A stretch of DNA of 64,000 nt, from the NCBI RefSeq assembly GCF_009720525.1, contig NZ_CP043930.1, positions 310,001 to 374,000 of the forward strand. Reading direction: 5' to 3'. The notes beneath the pieces were generated by a model. It worked only from the letters and a program-made list of their open reading frames with translations, ran no database searches and had not been told where the DNA came from. Position 1 is the first letter of the stretch. Every line of letters begins with the position of its first letter. Made by a program: the position numbers and the translations under genes. Origin of the DNA: Gimesia benthica. Lineage in GTDB: Bacteria; Planctomycetota; Planctomycetia; Planctomycetales; Planctomycetaceae. Shown here in pieces: positions 27,501 to 36,121 of this stretch.

Positions 27501-28960
27501 TTTTTACCCGCTGCAGCAGGTCGGCTCCGCTTACCCTGCGAAGAGTCCGGCTCACTTTTGCGAGTACGGTTCGCCTTCCGCGTCTTCATCGCGGAATCGG
27601 AGATCACGGAGCCTTCTTCCGGTTCGTCAACCGGCTGCCGGGTACGCGAACGGTCGACTGTTTTTTGTGGTCCCGATTTCGAGCGGGATGATTTCTTCTC
27701 GTTTTTCTTCTCGTTTTTCTTCTCGTTTTTCTTCTCGTTTTTCTTCTCGTTTTTCTTCTCGTTTTTCTTCTCGTTTTTCTTCTCAGGCGTCGACTTGGGG
27801 GAACGCTTCAGCCCAGGCACCGTGACTTCAGACTCCAGTTCCACTTCTCCCGCCAGTTGCTGCAGATCAAAGCTGGTACTCAGACGGTTCCCGCCATCTG
27901 CATCTGCATGATCGTCGTCGTCCTCATCCGGCTGGCTGTTGTAATCGGGAATGAACTGATTAATCTGAAAATCGCTGCTGTCAGCCGGGAGAATAATATC
28001 GACCTCACGCGTCGGATGCTCCCCATCCGATTCATCTGAGGCCAGTGCTTCCAGCACATTATTGTCGACATTGGAACGCTTCAGATTTGGGTCCTTCAGA
28101 TCTTCCAGCAGTTCTTCCGGCGTCTGGTAGCGGTCGTTCTTGGACTTGGCCATCATCCGGTGAATGATCGCCACGATCCCTTCGGGCACGCGTTCATTCA
28201 ATTCCCGCGGGTCGGGAGGGGGAGTAGTAGCATGTGCGGCCAGTTTATTGGTCAGGCTTCCCTCGGAGAAGGGGGCCCGTCCGGTCAGCATGTGATACCA
28301 GGTGCAGCCCAGCGAATAGATATCGCTGCGAATATCAGCCGCTTTACTGTCCCGTGCCTGCTCGGGAGCCATATAGTCGACCGTTCCCACAGTCGTACCG
28401 GCCCGGGTAATGCTGGTTTCGGTGTTGTCATCAATCGAACGGGCCAGCCCCAGGTCGGTCAGCTTGACGACCCCATCCTGGCGAATCAGGATGTTGGCCG
28501 GCTTGATATCACGGTGGACGATTCCCTGCTGATAGGCGTGCGAGAGGGCTTCTGTCACCTGCGTGATAATCTCCAGCGAACGCCGAACAGGTAGTCGGGT
28601 CCGCTTGCTGATCATGTTATGCAGGTCAGTCCCTTCGACATACTCGAGGGCAATGTAGAGATAACCGTCTTCTTCGCCCGCATCGTAGACGGAGACGATA
28701 TTCTCATGCCGCAGGTGAGCAGCCGCCTGTCCCTCAGCCTTGAATCGTTTGACCAGAACCGGGTTTTCCGCCTTGTCGCGGGGCAGAATTTTAAGAGCCG
28801 CCAGTCGATTCAGCGTCGTGTCACGAGCGAGAAAGACAGCCCCCATGCCACCGGCACCAATCTCTTTCTCGATCTGATATTTCCCCAGCGAATCCAGCTT
28901 GGGCACGCGCGCGGACTGGCGTTTTTTCTTTTCAGGAGTATCTTTATTCCGCTTGGCCAT
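24539..28960 (-). CDS. Giant membrane Ser/Thr protein kinase with KKNE repeats and beta-helix-like extracellular part
   Basis: 1473 residues. The kinase domain (about 28-290) is complete: GAGGMGAVFLARD glycine loop, AALKI with the ATP Lys, HRDIKPANIL catalytic loop, DLGLAR in place of DFG, and APEQ. A disordered basic linker follows, with seven exact KKNE units at about 393-421. One membrane helix lies near 527-547. The C-terminal 900 residues, outside the membrane, repeat short strands with N/S/L patterns (for example SFSGGLLRFQGIHFL) typical of a right-handed beta-helix. This kinase layout is known from planctomycetes. It may sense a wall or polymer; the substrate is unknown. The FHA proteins here could be readers. 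The start ATG at 28960 is the first in frame. Confidence 0.88.
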   Translation of the reverse strand: MAKRNKDTPEKKKRQSARVPKLDSLGKYQIEKEIGAGGMGAVFLARDTTLNRLAALKILPRDKAENPVLVKRFKAEGQAAAHLRHENIVSVYDAGEEDGYLYIALEYVEGTDLHNMISKRTRLPVRRSLEIITQVTEALSHAYQQGIVHRDIKPANILIRQDGVVKLTDLGLARSIDDNTETSITRAGTTVGTVDYMAPEQARDSKAADIRSDIYSLGCTWYHMLTGRAPFSEGSLTNKLAAHATTPPPDPRELNERVPEGIVAIIHRMMAKSKNDRYQTPEELLEDLKDPNLKRSNVDNNVLEALASDESDGEHPTREVDIILPADSSDFQINQFIPDYNSQPDEDDDDHADADGGNRLSTSFDLQQLAGEVELESEVTVPGLKRSPKSTPEKKNEKKNEKKNEKKNEKKNEKKNEKKNEKKSSRSKSGPQKTVDRSRTRQPVDEPEEGSVISDSAMKTRKANRTRKSEPDSSQGKRSRPAAAGKKQARPQPTKRSSGGRKSVRETSPVMNGDADASESEISLDYRQIGLVLGGLLLVIMLIWWAVSSMGSGSAPQQGPGSNPFDPNAEAPAPAESTAVAAADEPKADAEAEKETEKTSTEVTKTEEKFAGSRWEEAAVRGQEKQYLPSWGKGFSALTGANASQPEAQLPLLKVAHGSSAQGIYSSLDDALAEVANRGAVIRLYGPGPFSMSPQRLAGISQLIILAADSSQKQPTVILTPEGGSDSQTISDYLSFSGGLLRFQGIHFLCDAGRLTGNGDCNLLALNQSDLTIQECSFSLTGTGTREFRLINSTGVPRTETDRPEGESRILLENCVVTGRKLEVVRVDQPYSDVMLSNCYFSVTEAPCLELAALNPNLNISSLLQARKVPRTLRVFSSTLVSDQSIFELIGPVAKQAPPAAENQETLKTQTDLIVINSVLVGDPQAKQAAMLTLVDWPQDKLRQQSKSRFKDLDLQLESVMFWGWPLYLRSTEPGSPQSTFEIDAHRTWQQSWGKPVAVESFDADLPSKYAALRKPAFDSSLLNFSKVKNVYSVSSGGIVPGCDPNRLATLSDGEQERIQAYVSQPQIGKAIAGKFAKSKTVSFDMSKGNLSDFLNSAAVSGPTRVNVTGQGVCYTAPIELENKQVQLNFDTPSGAAPLIVELKLLPSTGKTRSRDSRSAGVDSFIALKNSTLAIHGGKFRISADRKGVVPRAFVSLQNSQLALEDSALDALLLNDKRFQSVVQVGGGTGSQPNQVLLSRTYLSTSGTVVNSEATQLDLEVSGSLLLSQNDLFALAVKPSSSPRVRVSLNQSTLAPRDSVLAFKESDGSQSTGTAARVLAEECLFLPVPAASGGRSDSSRSASLLRLPQGLQKQVQWWGSANGYMVERLQALGESGSLSAGAGGDFEQTLAQVFGDQADQHALAMPGGVLLQEQKLPPLTKIQPVHFRLLPACKAATWSDLKQPLGADPVALQAMLEGNPQDRAKAARKKRSF
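27699..27782 (-). repeat. Seven exact tandem copies of a 12-bp unit inside the kinase gene
   Basis: The unit TCGTTTTTCTTC on the plus strand repeats seven times without change, encoding KKNE on the minus strand. Since 12 is a multiple of 3, copy-number change would keep the frame. It sits in the linker between kinase domain and membrane helix. Confidence 0.95.
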
Positions 28961-29202
28961 CGCCTGCCCCAGAAATGATCTGATTCGCCGGTGTTAGTAA
29001 CGCATGTCGCCAGTGTGTGAGAAAGTGTGAATCAACAGGAACTGAAAGTGAGACGCAAAAAATGTGTTGCAGGAAGAGCTTATATAATAAGCATTTGCAA
29101 GGGGAGAGTCAAAATAGACCTTGGCCCTTTTCTACGATCCTGCCTAGAAAACGGGTTAGTGCACATCATCACATCTTCGCACCGCCCCCCACACAAACAC
29201 AT

Positions 29203-30102
29203 TTAAAGTGAGTCGCTCCAGTCCAGACACTGTACCAGCCCTGATTTAGCACCGCAGACGCACCACTGTCCGAACGGGTCGCAGGCGACCTCGATCGCCT
29301 CATCAGGAATAATCCCGCCCCACAGCAGTTTGCCCTCCTGGTTGAGCCAGTACAATTCCTGTTCAATGGTCGCGGTGACGATCCGGTTCCCCTGAAAATC
29401 GCAGGCAAGGACCTTCGGCGTCCCTTCAAATACCAGCGTTCCCGCGGAATCGCCTTCATGATCGAAGATCAGGATTCCGTAATTGAATCCCGCCAGGTAG
29501 ATCCGCTGACCATCGCCTGACATCGCCAGCCCGCCGCAATTCGACCAGTGCTTCTCCGTCCAGAGACAGTTGCCTTCCAGGTCATAACAGCAGACCAGGC
29601 CGTTCTCAGCCGCCCCCATCAGACGAGGTTCGGTCATCTGAAATTCGAGGTAACTCAGCGGCTTCATCGTCTCAAAGCTGGCCACCTTCTTTTTCTGGGA
29701 ATCGATCAGAATCGTTTTCCCGCTGGCCAGACTGACGGCGACATAATCGCCGTAGGAATCCATGGCAATCGCCAGGCATTCCACGGAGAAGGAAATCGCC
29801 CAGATCACGTTCAGATCGCGATCGAAACAGCAGATATTATTATCGGAGTAGATCGCGGCCCCCCGCTTGCCGTGATCGCTCCAGTGTACCAGCTGCACAT
29901 CCCTGATCCCGCGGTTCAGATGCAGGAACTGACCCTGCCGATCCAATAAATAAAGGCCGCCGGAAATATCGGCGGCCAGTATTTCTCCTGTTTCACGTGC
30001 CAGGTCGAGCGCCAGGAGTGGCGCTTCGGTGGAAAATGACCAGCGGAGGCTGGGAGTAATTCCTTTTCCCTGGGTCAGCCAGGCGGCACGTTCATCCATC
30101 AT
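29203..30102 (-). CDS. Beta-propeller (WD40/PQQ-like) protein coupled to the S41 peptidase
   Basis: 299 residues with repeated blades of about 40 residues, each with patterns like GEILAADISGGLYLLDRQG, VAVSLASGKTILID and ENGLVCCYDLEG. This suggests a 6- or 7-blade propeller. It has no signal peptide. Its ATG overlaps the TGA of the preceding peptidase gene by four bases (30099-30102), so translation is coupled and it may bind the same partner. The role is unknown. Two Trp-rich blades resemble PQQ-repeat proteins rather than WD40. Confidence 0.7.
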   Translation of the reverse strand: MMDERAAWLTQGKGITPSLRWSFSTEAPLLALDLARETGEILAADISGGLYLLDRQGQFLHLNRGIRDVQLVHWSDHGKRGAAIYSDNNICCFDRDLNVIWAISFSVECLAIAMDSYGDYVAVSLASGKTILIDSQKKKVASFETMKPLSYLEFQMTEPRLMGAAENGLVCCYDLEGNCLWTEKHWSNCGGLAMSGDGQRIYLAGFNYGILIFDHEGDSAGTLVFEGTPKVLACDFQGNRIVTATIEQELYWLNQEGKLLWGGIIPDEAIEVACDPFGQWCVCGAKSGLVQCLDWSDSL

Positions 30103-31769
30103 GGTGTTACAGCATATTGCCTTTGCAGAATTTGTAAGCCACGTTTGATATCAGAATCTGCTGCCAGTTTCTGTTCCTGTGACGCCCCATACATGGCCGT
30201 CCGCAGTTCATCTTTCTCAACCGTGATTCCGGGTTTGATCCCGATCTTACCATATGTGTTTCCGTGAGGCGAATAGAATTTGGCCGTCGTCAGACGCAAT
30301 CCCGTAGATCCGCGGATCGGGAAGATACTCTGGACTGACCACTTACCGTAAGTCTTGCGACCAACCACGGTCGCCCGACGATGATCGGTGAGTGCTCCCG
30401 CCACAATTTCACTGGCACTCGCACTGTTTTCATCCACCAGCAAGACCAGCGGAATCTTCCAGGTACCAGGACGGTGAGCGGTGTAGCTCCAGTTCTGATC
30501 GGATACGCGACCTTTGGTGGAAACCAGTTTGCCTTCATCGATAAATCGATCCAGCACTTCCACGGCTGCAGAGAGCAGACCACCCGGGTTACCACGCACG
30601 TCCCAGATCAGAGCCCGCATGCCTTCGCCGTGCAGTTTCTGCAGGGCAGCGTCGAGTTCTGCTGCTGAGGTTTTCTGGAAACCGGTCATTTTGATGTAGC
30701 CGATTCCATTTTCCTGATCGACCATCTTCACGATCGGAAAACTGCGAACCTGTACAGCCTTGCGAGTCACGCGGGCCATCCGGACCTGTTCTGTTTTGGG
30801 ACTTTCCAGTTCCAGTACCACCTGGCTGCCGGAGGTGCCCCGCAGCAGATTCGCTGCCGCATCGGTCGTCATGTGACGACAGTCGGTGCCATCGATGCTC
30901 ACAATATGATCGCCTGCCAGCACGCCTGCGTTTTCTGCAGGACTCTCGGGCAGTACGTTGATCAACAGCATGCCTTCACCAATCTCGGCTTTCATTTCGA
31001 TACCGATGCCGACGAATTCGCCTTCGATGTTGTCATACAGGTCGCCCAGACGTTCGGGAGTCAGGAAGCTACTGTAATCGTCCAGGGCATTGCAGCCGCC
31101 GAACGTGTATTCTGCAATCACGGCTGAGTCACGCAGACCCAGAGTCTGATACGACAGGTCACAGACCTCGTTGATCAGCTGATGGGCACCGTGAAAACCG
31201 TTGACACCTTTGTTCCAGTAGTTCTCGCGAAGAATCCGACGCATCTTGCGAATCTTTTCCGGTGGCACATTTTTCAAATGCACCTTCACAAATTCATCGT
31301 TGGCCAGAGCGAGGTAGAGGCTTTCTGTTCCATGAGCGACAAACGAGGTTGTGCTCAACGCGTCGACGAAGTGCGATTGAATCTTCGCTAAAATTTCGTC
31401 ATACAGAATGAATGATTCGCGACGGGACTGGACCAGCAGAACTTTGTTAAAGCTGTCGTCGTGGTAACGTCGATCAATGCCGAAATGAATCTTGGCACGA
31501 CGCAGCCCGTACTTGATGCTGTCATTGTCCGGCCATTCCTTGAGCGCTTCTTCATAGTGCTCAATAGCCTTAATCCACTGCCGCGTCCGTTCGAACTCTT
31601 CCCCTTTGGCAACCGCCTGGGTCTGAGTAACAGGAATCACGATGGGCAGAGGACCGGGATCCGCATAAGAGACAGTCGTAGTGACCGCCAGCTGACATCC
31701 CAGTAACACGATACACAGCGAACTCGAGTAGACTCTCTTAAGAAGTCGCATCTTGGTAGTAGAAAACAT
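30099..31769 (-). CDS. C-terminal processing peptidase (S41 family, CtpA-like) with PDZ domain
   Basis: About 556 residues from the ATG at 31769, preceded by GAGGGGGAA. An upstream TTG at 31820 lacks a site. Signal peptide or anchor at the N-terminus (SLCIVLLGCQLAV). The PDZ domain has GIGIEMKAEIGEGMLLI and AGDHIVSIDG near 250-310. The S41 core has GNPGGLL, DENSASASEI with the nucleophile Ser, and GRKTYGKWSVQ with the general-base Lys. It cleaves proteins near the C-terminus in the envelope. A pre-PDZ region carries a TPR-like helix pair. It ends overlapping the beta-propeller gene. Confidence 0.88.
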   Translation of the reverse strand: MFSTTKMRLLKRVYSSSLCIVLLGCQLAVTTTVSYADPGPLPIVIPVTQTQAVAKGEEFERTRQWIKAIEHYEEALKEWPDNDSIKYGLRRAKIHFGIDRRYHDDSFNKVLLVQSRRESFILYDEILAKIQSHFVDALSTTSFVAHGTESLYLALANDEFVKVHLKNVPPEKIRKMRRILRENYWNKGVNGFHGAHQLINEVCDLSYQTLGLRDSAVIAEYTFGGCNALDDYSSFLTPERLGDLYDNIEGEFVGIGIEMKAEIGEGMLLINVLPESPAENAGVLAGDHIVSIDGTDCRHMTTDAAANLLRGTSGSQVVLELESPKTEQVRMARVTRKAVQVRSFPIVKMVDQENGIGYIKMTGFQKTSAAELDAALQKLHGEGMRALIWDVRGNPGGLLSAAVEVLDRFIDEGKLVSTKGRVSDQNWSYTAHRPGTWKIPLVLLVDENSASASEIVAGALTDHRRATVVGRKTYGKWSVQSIFPIRGSTGLRLTTAKFYSPHGNTYGKIGIKPGITVEKDELRTAMYGASQEQKLAADSDIKRGLQILQRQYAVTP

Positions 31770-32206
31770 TGTTCCCCCTCTATGTCGATGCACGTAATTC
31801 GTACTTGAAGGCCACCACAATCAGGGCTCATCACAAGTAAACGAAATGCGAAACACCAAACAGCGCTGCACACGTCAATGCACAGCGATTATTTAAACAG
31901 GTAGCTTGCCGATATGTTTAACATAAGCCACAAAAAAACGGTGGTCAAACAATCGTTTTCATGAAGATGTGGTACAATCCCCACAATCGCTACAGCTTAA
32001 ATAACTGACAGGAGAACAGCACGCCGTCGCCCGATTTCCTTCTGATGCGAATCGTCTTAACTCGTTGCCACATCAGGCGCAGCAGAATGCTTAAGGTCTG
32101 GTTGAATTCACCAGCTTCCACAGGCGGAATAACCGGAAGCAGATCGGCGTGTTTCGAAAAAAAAGCGGGTACGTTGACAGAAATCCTCAACTGGACGTGA
32201 AAAACT
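31770..32206. other. Intergenic region without recognised gene
   Basis: About 430 bases. A short ORF on the minus strand reaches into the end of pepT but has no family resemblance or ribosome site. The promoter of the S41/propeller operon should be here. I see nothing else. Confidence 0.3.
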
Positions 32207-33439
32207 TCAACGTTCCTGGCCCCAGAGAATCGCAAGTTGCACTAAAACATCAACGGCCTTTTCCATCTCTTCCACGGTCGTCCATTCCAGGGGGGAATGC
32301 GGATTATGCTGACCGCTGGAAAGATTCGGCGTCGGCAGTCCCTTTTCGGTCAGCAGGCTCCCATCGGTTCCACCGCGGATGATATTCAGGTTCGGTTCCA
32401 GCCCCGCAGCACGCGTCGCTTCAATCGCTTTCTCCAGCGCCCGCGGTTCCTTGACTAAACCGTCCCGCATGTTGCGGTACTGCTTATGCACGTCGATCTT
32501 GATTTCCGCCCGCGCATATTTCTCGCGCAGCGGCTGCGCCAGTGAATCCAGCAGGCCGGCATACTCGGCCAGTTTCTCCGTTTCAAAATCACGCAGGATC
32601 AGCCGGGCCGACGCTTCCGCCACGCCCCCTTCGATATGATAGGGATGAATGAAACCGTCGCGACCGTCCGTCGTTTCCGGGCTCAGTGTTTCGGTAGGCA
32701 AGGATGAGATCAAATCGCTCAGAATCCGAATCGCATTCACCATCACGCCTTTACCAACCGAAGGATGCGTATTCACGCCCCGTACGGTAATCACCGCCTG
32801 ATCGGCCGAGAACGTCTCGGAATCGATGCGACCACTCCCGTCACTGTCCAATGTGTAAGCACAGCAGACGCCAAACACATCCAGATCCAGTTTCTCAATC
32901 CCGCGGCCGATCTCTTCGTCACAGGTAAAGCAGAGCCGGATCGGACCGTGGGCAATCGAGCGATCACTCATCAGGTGCGCTGCCGCCGACATCATCACGG
33001 CCACGCCCGATTTATCATCGGCGCCCAGCAGCGTGGTCCCGTCCGTGGTGATCACGGTTTTGCCCACCATCTCTTTCAACCGGGGCTCCTCGCTGACCCG
33101 CAACACACGCGATGTATCGCCGGGCAGCACAAGGTCGCTCCCGTCATAGTTCTCATGCACGACCGGCTTCACATTCGTCCCGGAAAATTCAGGCGATGTA
33201 TCCACATGGGCCACCCAGCCGATTGCCGGCACATCCCCTTCGACCGTACTTGGAATCGTCGCCATCACGATGCCGTACTCACTGATCGTCACATCTTCCA
33301 GCCCCAGTTGCTCGCACTCTTCACACAGCATCCGGCTCAGATCCAGCTGCTTCTTCGTGCTCGGAAACGAGGGACTGGTTTCGTCCGACTGGGTATCGAC
33401 TTTGACATAACGCAGAAAACGATCAAGTAATGTATCCAT
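32207..33439 (-). CDS. pepT: Peptidase T (tripeptide aminopeptidase)
   Basis: 410 residues, the standard PepT length. The two-zinc M20 site is visible: AHVDTSP near 78 (His, Asp), GADDKSGVAV near 140 (bridging Asp), CDEEIGRG near 173 (catalytic Glu pair), LDSDGSG near 196, and SGQHNPHSPLEW near 378 (last His). It removes the N-terminal residue from tripeptides in the cytoplasm. A hairpin lies between its start and the upstream sialidase gene (33471-33494). Confidence 0.93.
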   Translation of the reverse strand: MDTLLDRFLRYVKVDTQSDETSPSFPSTKKQLDLSRMLCEECEQLGLEDVTISEYGIVMATIPSTVEGDVPAIGWVAHVDTSPEFSGTNVKPVVHENYDGSDLVLPGDTSRVLRVSEEPRLKEMVGKTVITTDGTTLLGADDKSGVAVMMSAAAHLMSDRSIAHGPIRLCFTCDEEIGRGIEKLDLDVFGVCCAYTLDSDGSGRIDSETFSADQAVITVRGVNTHPSVGKGVMVNAIRILSDLISSLPTETLSPETTDGRDGFIHPYHIEGGVAEASARLILRDFETEKLAEYAGLLDSLAQPLREKYARAEIKIDVHKQYRNMRDGLVKEPRALEKAIEATRAAGLEPNLNIIRGGTDGSLLTEKGLPTPNLSSGQHNPHSPLEWTTVEEMEKAVDVLVQLAILWGQER

Positions 33440-33470
33440 CGGCGGTCACTTTATCTTTCAGAAAATAGTA

Positions 33471-33494
33471 AGGAGTCCCAGCGAGGGGACTCCT
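33471..33494 (-). terminator. Possible terminator hairpin between the sialidase and pepT genes
   Basis: AGGAGTCCC (33471-33479) pairs perfectly with GGGACTCCT (33486-33494), loop 6. On the minus strand it lies after the sialidase stop and before pepT. The T-tract after it is weak, so it may be a leaky terminator or leader element. Confidence 0.45.
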
Positions 33495-33585
33495 GCTAAC
33501 TTATAAAGCCATTAGCCGCAGGGCATTCGCCCCGGTTGATTCGCTGTCGTCTGGACGCATCCTTTAACCAGATCCACACCACAAC

Positions 33586-34743
33586 CTAACGTCCGGCAGT
33601 AAACTGTTTTAAATCAAACGCCACGAATTCGATTTTCTGATAACGGTCCCGCTCATACAACAGCCCCGCCTGACCATTTTTCAATAAAGCCAGAGAGGAA
33701 TACGCGGCCGAACCCGGCGTCACCAGTCGCGACGCCGCCCACGTCTGCCCGTCATCTTTGCTCAACCGGACCGTCATCTTTTCCCGTTTTTTACTGGCGG
33801 GGTTGCTGAACAGAATCTGACCCGGCGTTCCATATTTGGGAAACGAGACACGAATCAGGCTCGCCTGGCAGACCGGCTCAATCAGTGTCGCATCGAGCGT
33901 CACCTCAGACCAGGTCGCCCCGCCATCGTCGGAATACGCAATCGCCCGCCGGTTCTTGCCGTGATAGCTCCGCATATTCATCTGCAACCGACCGTCGCCC
34001 AGTTCCACGACCGCACATTCATTGGTCATCTCGCCGATCGGCTCACTCAACTGCCACGTCTGGCCATGATCGTCCGAGTAAATCGCATGCGACCGCCGCA
34101 CCACCTTTCCGTCCAGCGTCACATTATGATCGCAGGGAATCACCAGCCGCCCTTTATGTGGTCCCTGCGTCAGCTGAATCCCGTTGCCCGGCCCGGTCGC
34201 ATACCAGGTCCACTCCGGCTTCTTGGTTGTCTCGGTCACTTCGTAAGGCGGCTTCCAGGTCTGACCGTCATCATCGGAATAACTCATATAGACCCGCCGC
34301 GTATCCAAACCGGTCTGCGCCTTGATCTGCTTCTCATGATCCTTGCCATGATTCCAGGTCAGCGGCAGCCAGATCCGCCCGGTCGACTCATCCACCACCG
34401 GACAGGGATTCCCGCAGGTGTTCTCCCCGTCATTCCACAGCACCGCCAGGGGAGACCAGGTCTTCCCGTTGTCGCTGCTCCGCTTGAGCACCAGATCAAT
34501 ATCGCCGCTGTCGCCCAGATTGTTCTTCCGCGCCTCAGCAAACGCGAGCAGCGTTCCCTTGGGCGTCACCAGCAGCGCCGGGATGCGAAACCCGTGATAG
34601 CCGGCTTCCCCTTTCTCAAACACAGTCGTCCGTGTGACTGTCTCAAGGGCAGGGGGTGTTTCTGCAGGTGCCGCTGCCGGGAGAGGGGCAATCGAGAGGA
34701 ACGGGAGCGAGAGAACCAGACCGAACGCGAGCGATTTCATCAT
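33586..34743 (-). CDS. Secreted exo-alpha-sialidase (BNR/Asp-box family)
   Basis: 385 residues with a signal peptide (residues 1-24, ending APAAA). The FRIP motif (GFRIPALL near 53) carries the first arginine of the sialic-acid triad. Five Asp-box repeats are visible: SSDNGKTW, SDDDGQTW, SDDHGQTW, SDDGGATW and SKDDGQTW. EARKN near 72 and ECAV near 245 provide acidic active-site candidates. It would release terminal sialic acids or related sugars outside the cell. No sialic-acid uptake genes are nearby. Confidence 0.87.
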   Translation of the reverse strand: MMKSLAFGLVLSLPFLSIAPLPAAAPAETPPALETVTRTTVFEKGEAGYHGFRIPALLVTPKGTLLAFAEARKNNLGDSGDIDLVLKRSSDNGKTWSPLAVLWNDGENTCGNPCPVVDESTGRIWLPLTWNHGKDHEKQIKAQTGLDTRRVYMSYSDDDGQTWKPPYEVTETTKKPEWTWYATGPGNGIQLTQGPHKGRLVIPCDHNVTLDGKVVRRSHAIYSDDHGQTWQLSEPIGEMTNECAVVELGDGRLQMNMRSYHGKNRRAIAYSDDGGATWSEVTLDATLIEPVCQASLIRVSFPKYGTPGQILFSNPASKKREKMTVRLSKDDGQTWAASRLVTPGSAAYSSLALLKNGQAGLLYERDRYQKIEFVAFDLKQFTAGR

Positions 34744-34858
34744 GCGGGCACTCCAGAGCGAGATTCAGGGGTATCAAATGAGCAGATTCGAGTATAACGC
34801 CCCCGGAAAAGCCCCACAATCAACGAATTTCTGCGACATTTTCGAATGAAAACGGCGG

Positions 34859-34889
34859 TTGACTTGCGTACTAACAATAATTTGTTAAT
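34859..34889 (+). promoter_or_regulatory. Possible promoter upstream of tRNA(CAU)
   Basis: TTGACT at 34859-34864 is a good -35; the best -10 candidate is GTTAAT at 34884-34889, with a long 19-base spacer. A GGAGAAA/TTTCTCC hairpin follows in the leader near 34950. Weak support. Confidence 0.3.
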
Positions 34890-35024
34890 CTTGCGACTTC
34901 TCAACGGCTTTTTTGCCGATAACGTGAGATATCTAAGGAAGTTAGCACCGGAGAAACCTTTTCTCCCCAGCGAACTTCCACTAGGATAGGAGTGTCTGTC
35001 TCAACACAGACGCCCACACCATCC

Positions 35025-35098
35025 GGCGGTGTAGCTCAGTTGGTTAGAGCAGCGGAATCATAATCCGCGTGTCGGGGGTTCGAGTCCCTCCACCGCTA
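35025..35098 (+). tRNA. tRNA with CAU anticodon, probably elongator tRNA-Met
   Basis: A full cloverleaf: acceptor GGCGGTG with CACCGCT (one G-U pair at the end), D arm GCTC/GAGC, anticodon stem GCGGA/TCCGC, loop ATCATAA with anticodon CAT at 35059-35061, T arm GGGGG-TTCGAGT-CCCTC. CCA is not encoded. It lacks the initiator features (C1-A72 mismatch, three G-C pairs in the anticodon stem), so elongator Met is likely; Ile with lysidine cannot be excluded. It is also an island insertion site: its 3' half recurs at 37123-37170. Confidence 0.95.
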
Positions 35099-35130
35099 CT
35101 TGTGTCAGCCATTGGCACGTTAAGAAAATC

Positions 35131-35171
35131 AAAAACGCCTGAATCCCAACTTGGGGGTCAGGCGTTTTTTT
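35131..35171 (+). terminator. Terminator downstream of tRNA(CAU)
   Basis: AAAACGCCTGA (35132-35142) pairs with TCAGGCGTTTT (35158-35168) followed by T residues. The loop holds a smaller CCCAAC/TTGGGG pairing. It closes the tRNA transcript and may also serve the minus-strand operon coming from the other side. Confidence 0.9.
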
Positions 35172-35213
35172 GTTGAATAAGAATAAGTGATTTGACAGCA
35201 GGAAAAAACAATA

Positions 35214-35510
35214 TTAGACAGAAATCTCAGAAGATTTATTTTTAACTTGATTCTTCAATTTCTCAATAAGCAATTTTGTTTTTGAATCAATCACATCATC
35301 TTTAGGCGGGTTTGATCGATCATGTAGAGCACCAATCTGTTCTGAAAGCAATAACAAGGTCTCTTCGACCTCATCGTGGTCTTGTCGCCCATTTCGGACT
35401 CTCCAGTCATGTATTGCGACACGACTTAAACCTGTCAGATTTTTATTCCCAGGGGTAATTTGATTTACCATTTTAATAATTGTTGATTGTAATTTGATTC
35501 GTTTATGCAT
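35214..35510 (-). CDS. Small HTH-like protein, third gene of the islet operon
   Basis: 98 residues. LTGLSRVAIHDWRVRNGRQ (28-45) looks like a helix-turn-helix recognition helix (SR-x-x-I-x-x-W), followed by an acidic helical stretch EVEETLLLLSEQIGAL and a lysine-rich end. It could be a DNA-binding regulator of the operon; I do not recognise a family. Its ATG lies inside the end of the nucleotidyltransferase gene, an 8-base overlap, so it is co-translated. The codon use is AT-rich, unlike the rest of the window. Confidence 0.6.
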   Translation of the reverse strand: MHKRIKLQSTIIKMVNQITPGNKNLTGLSRVAIHDWRVRNGRQDHDEVEETLLLLSEQIGALHDRSNPPKDDVIDSKTKLLIEKLKNQVKNKSSEISV

Positions 35511-36120
35511 GATGCCTCACCTTTTCATTTAATACTTCAATCCATCGTTTAGACAAACCAATACATGAGTCTGGTAAAGGTTTCAATAGTTCATCAGCCC
35601 ATGTCCCCCGAGTTGATGAAAGCCTACTTGCACGCAGGTGATCGTAATGGTCAATACTCATTTCTAAAGGATTGTCTATTTGAAAGGGCGAGTATTTTGA
35701 AAAATTAGCCTCACCCATCACAACATAAGAATATATCATTGCCAGATCCCTTAGAGACATGTATAGAAGCCCTTTTGAAAAGACTGAACTATTTGACTCT
35801 CGTAGCTCTTTCATTGCATATCGCGCAATGAGAGTAAAAGATTCAAAATCTTTCTTCCAGTTCTCATAAAAAGCAGGTTCCTTCATTTCTCTTATCAAAT
35901 CAGATCCATCTGCAGAATAAATCATCACACTTTCTCGATATAAATGATGGGCAAAAAGATCTCCTTCTTCATGCATTTTATTAAACGTTTTTAGAGAGAT
36001 TGTATGGACATTAGAAGGAATGTTTAGAATCGGATTATCAGAATGTAGACACAACACATCGAAGTCAGAATTATTATCTATCTCACCTCTTACAAATGAT
36101 CCATAAACATAAACCCACAT
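35503..36120 (-). CDS. Nucleotidyltransferase-domain protein (GSxxRG...SDxD), islet gene
   Basis: 205 residues. The start YVYGSFVRGE followed by NSDFDVLCL is the pol-beta nucleotidyltransferase active site: GS, then two Asp in DxD that bind metal. Only about six residues precede the GS, so the usual first helix is missing. The rest is helical, with FESFTLIARYAMKELRES and LRDLAMIYSYVV, like the helical partner domains in NTase/HEPN-type proteins. It may adenylylate or otherwise modify a partner, or make a nucleotide signal; neither can be told. It lies one base after the pentapeptide gene and overlaps the next by eight bases. AT-rich. Confidence 0.7.
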   Translation of the reverse strand: MWVYVYGSFVRGEIDNNSDFDVLCLHSDNPILNIPSNVHTISLKTFNKMHEEGDLFAHHLYRESVMIYSADGSDLIREMKEPAFYENWKKDFESFTLIARYAMKELRESNSSVFSKGLLYMSLRDLAMIYSYVVMGEANFSKYSPFQIDNPLEMSIDHYDHLRASRLSSTRGTWADELLKPLPDSCIGLSKRWIEVLNEKVRHHA

Positions 36121-36121
36121 T

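Noticed and set aside
27699-27782. Possible CRISPR-like array
   Set aside because: The 12-bp units are contiguous without spacers and lie in frame inside a coding region, so it is a tandem repeat.
31990-32235. Short minus-strand ORF between pepT and the S41 peptidase gene
   Set aside because: It overlaps the end of pepT in another frame and has no motif or start signal.
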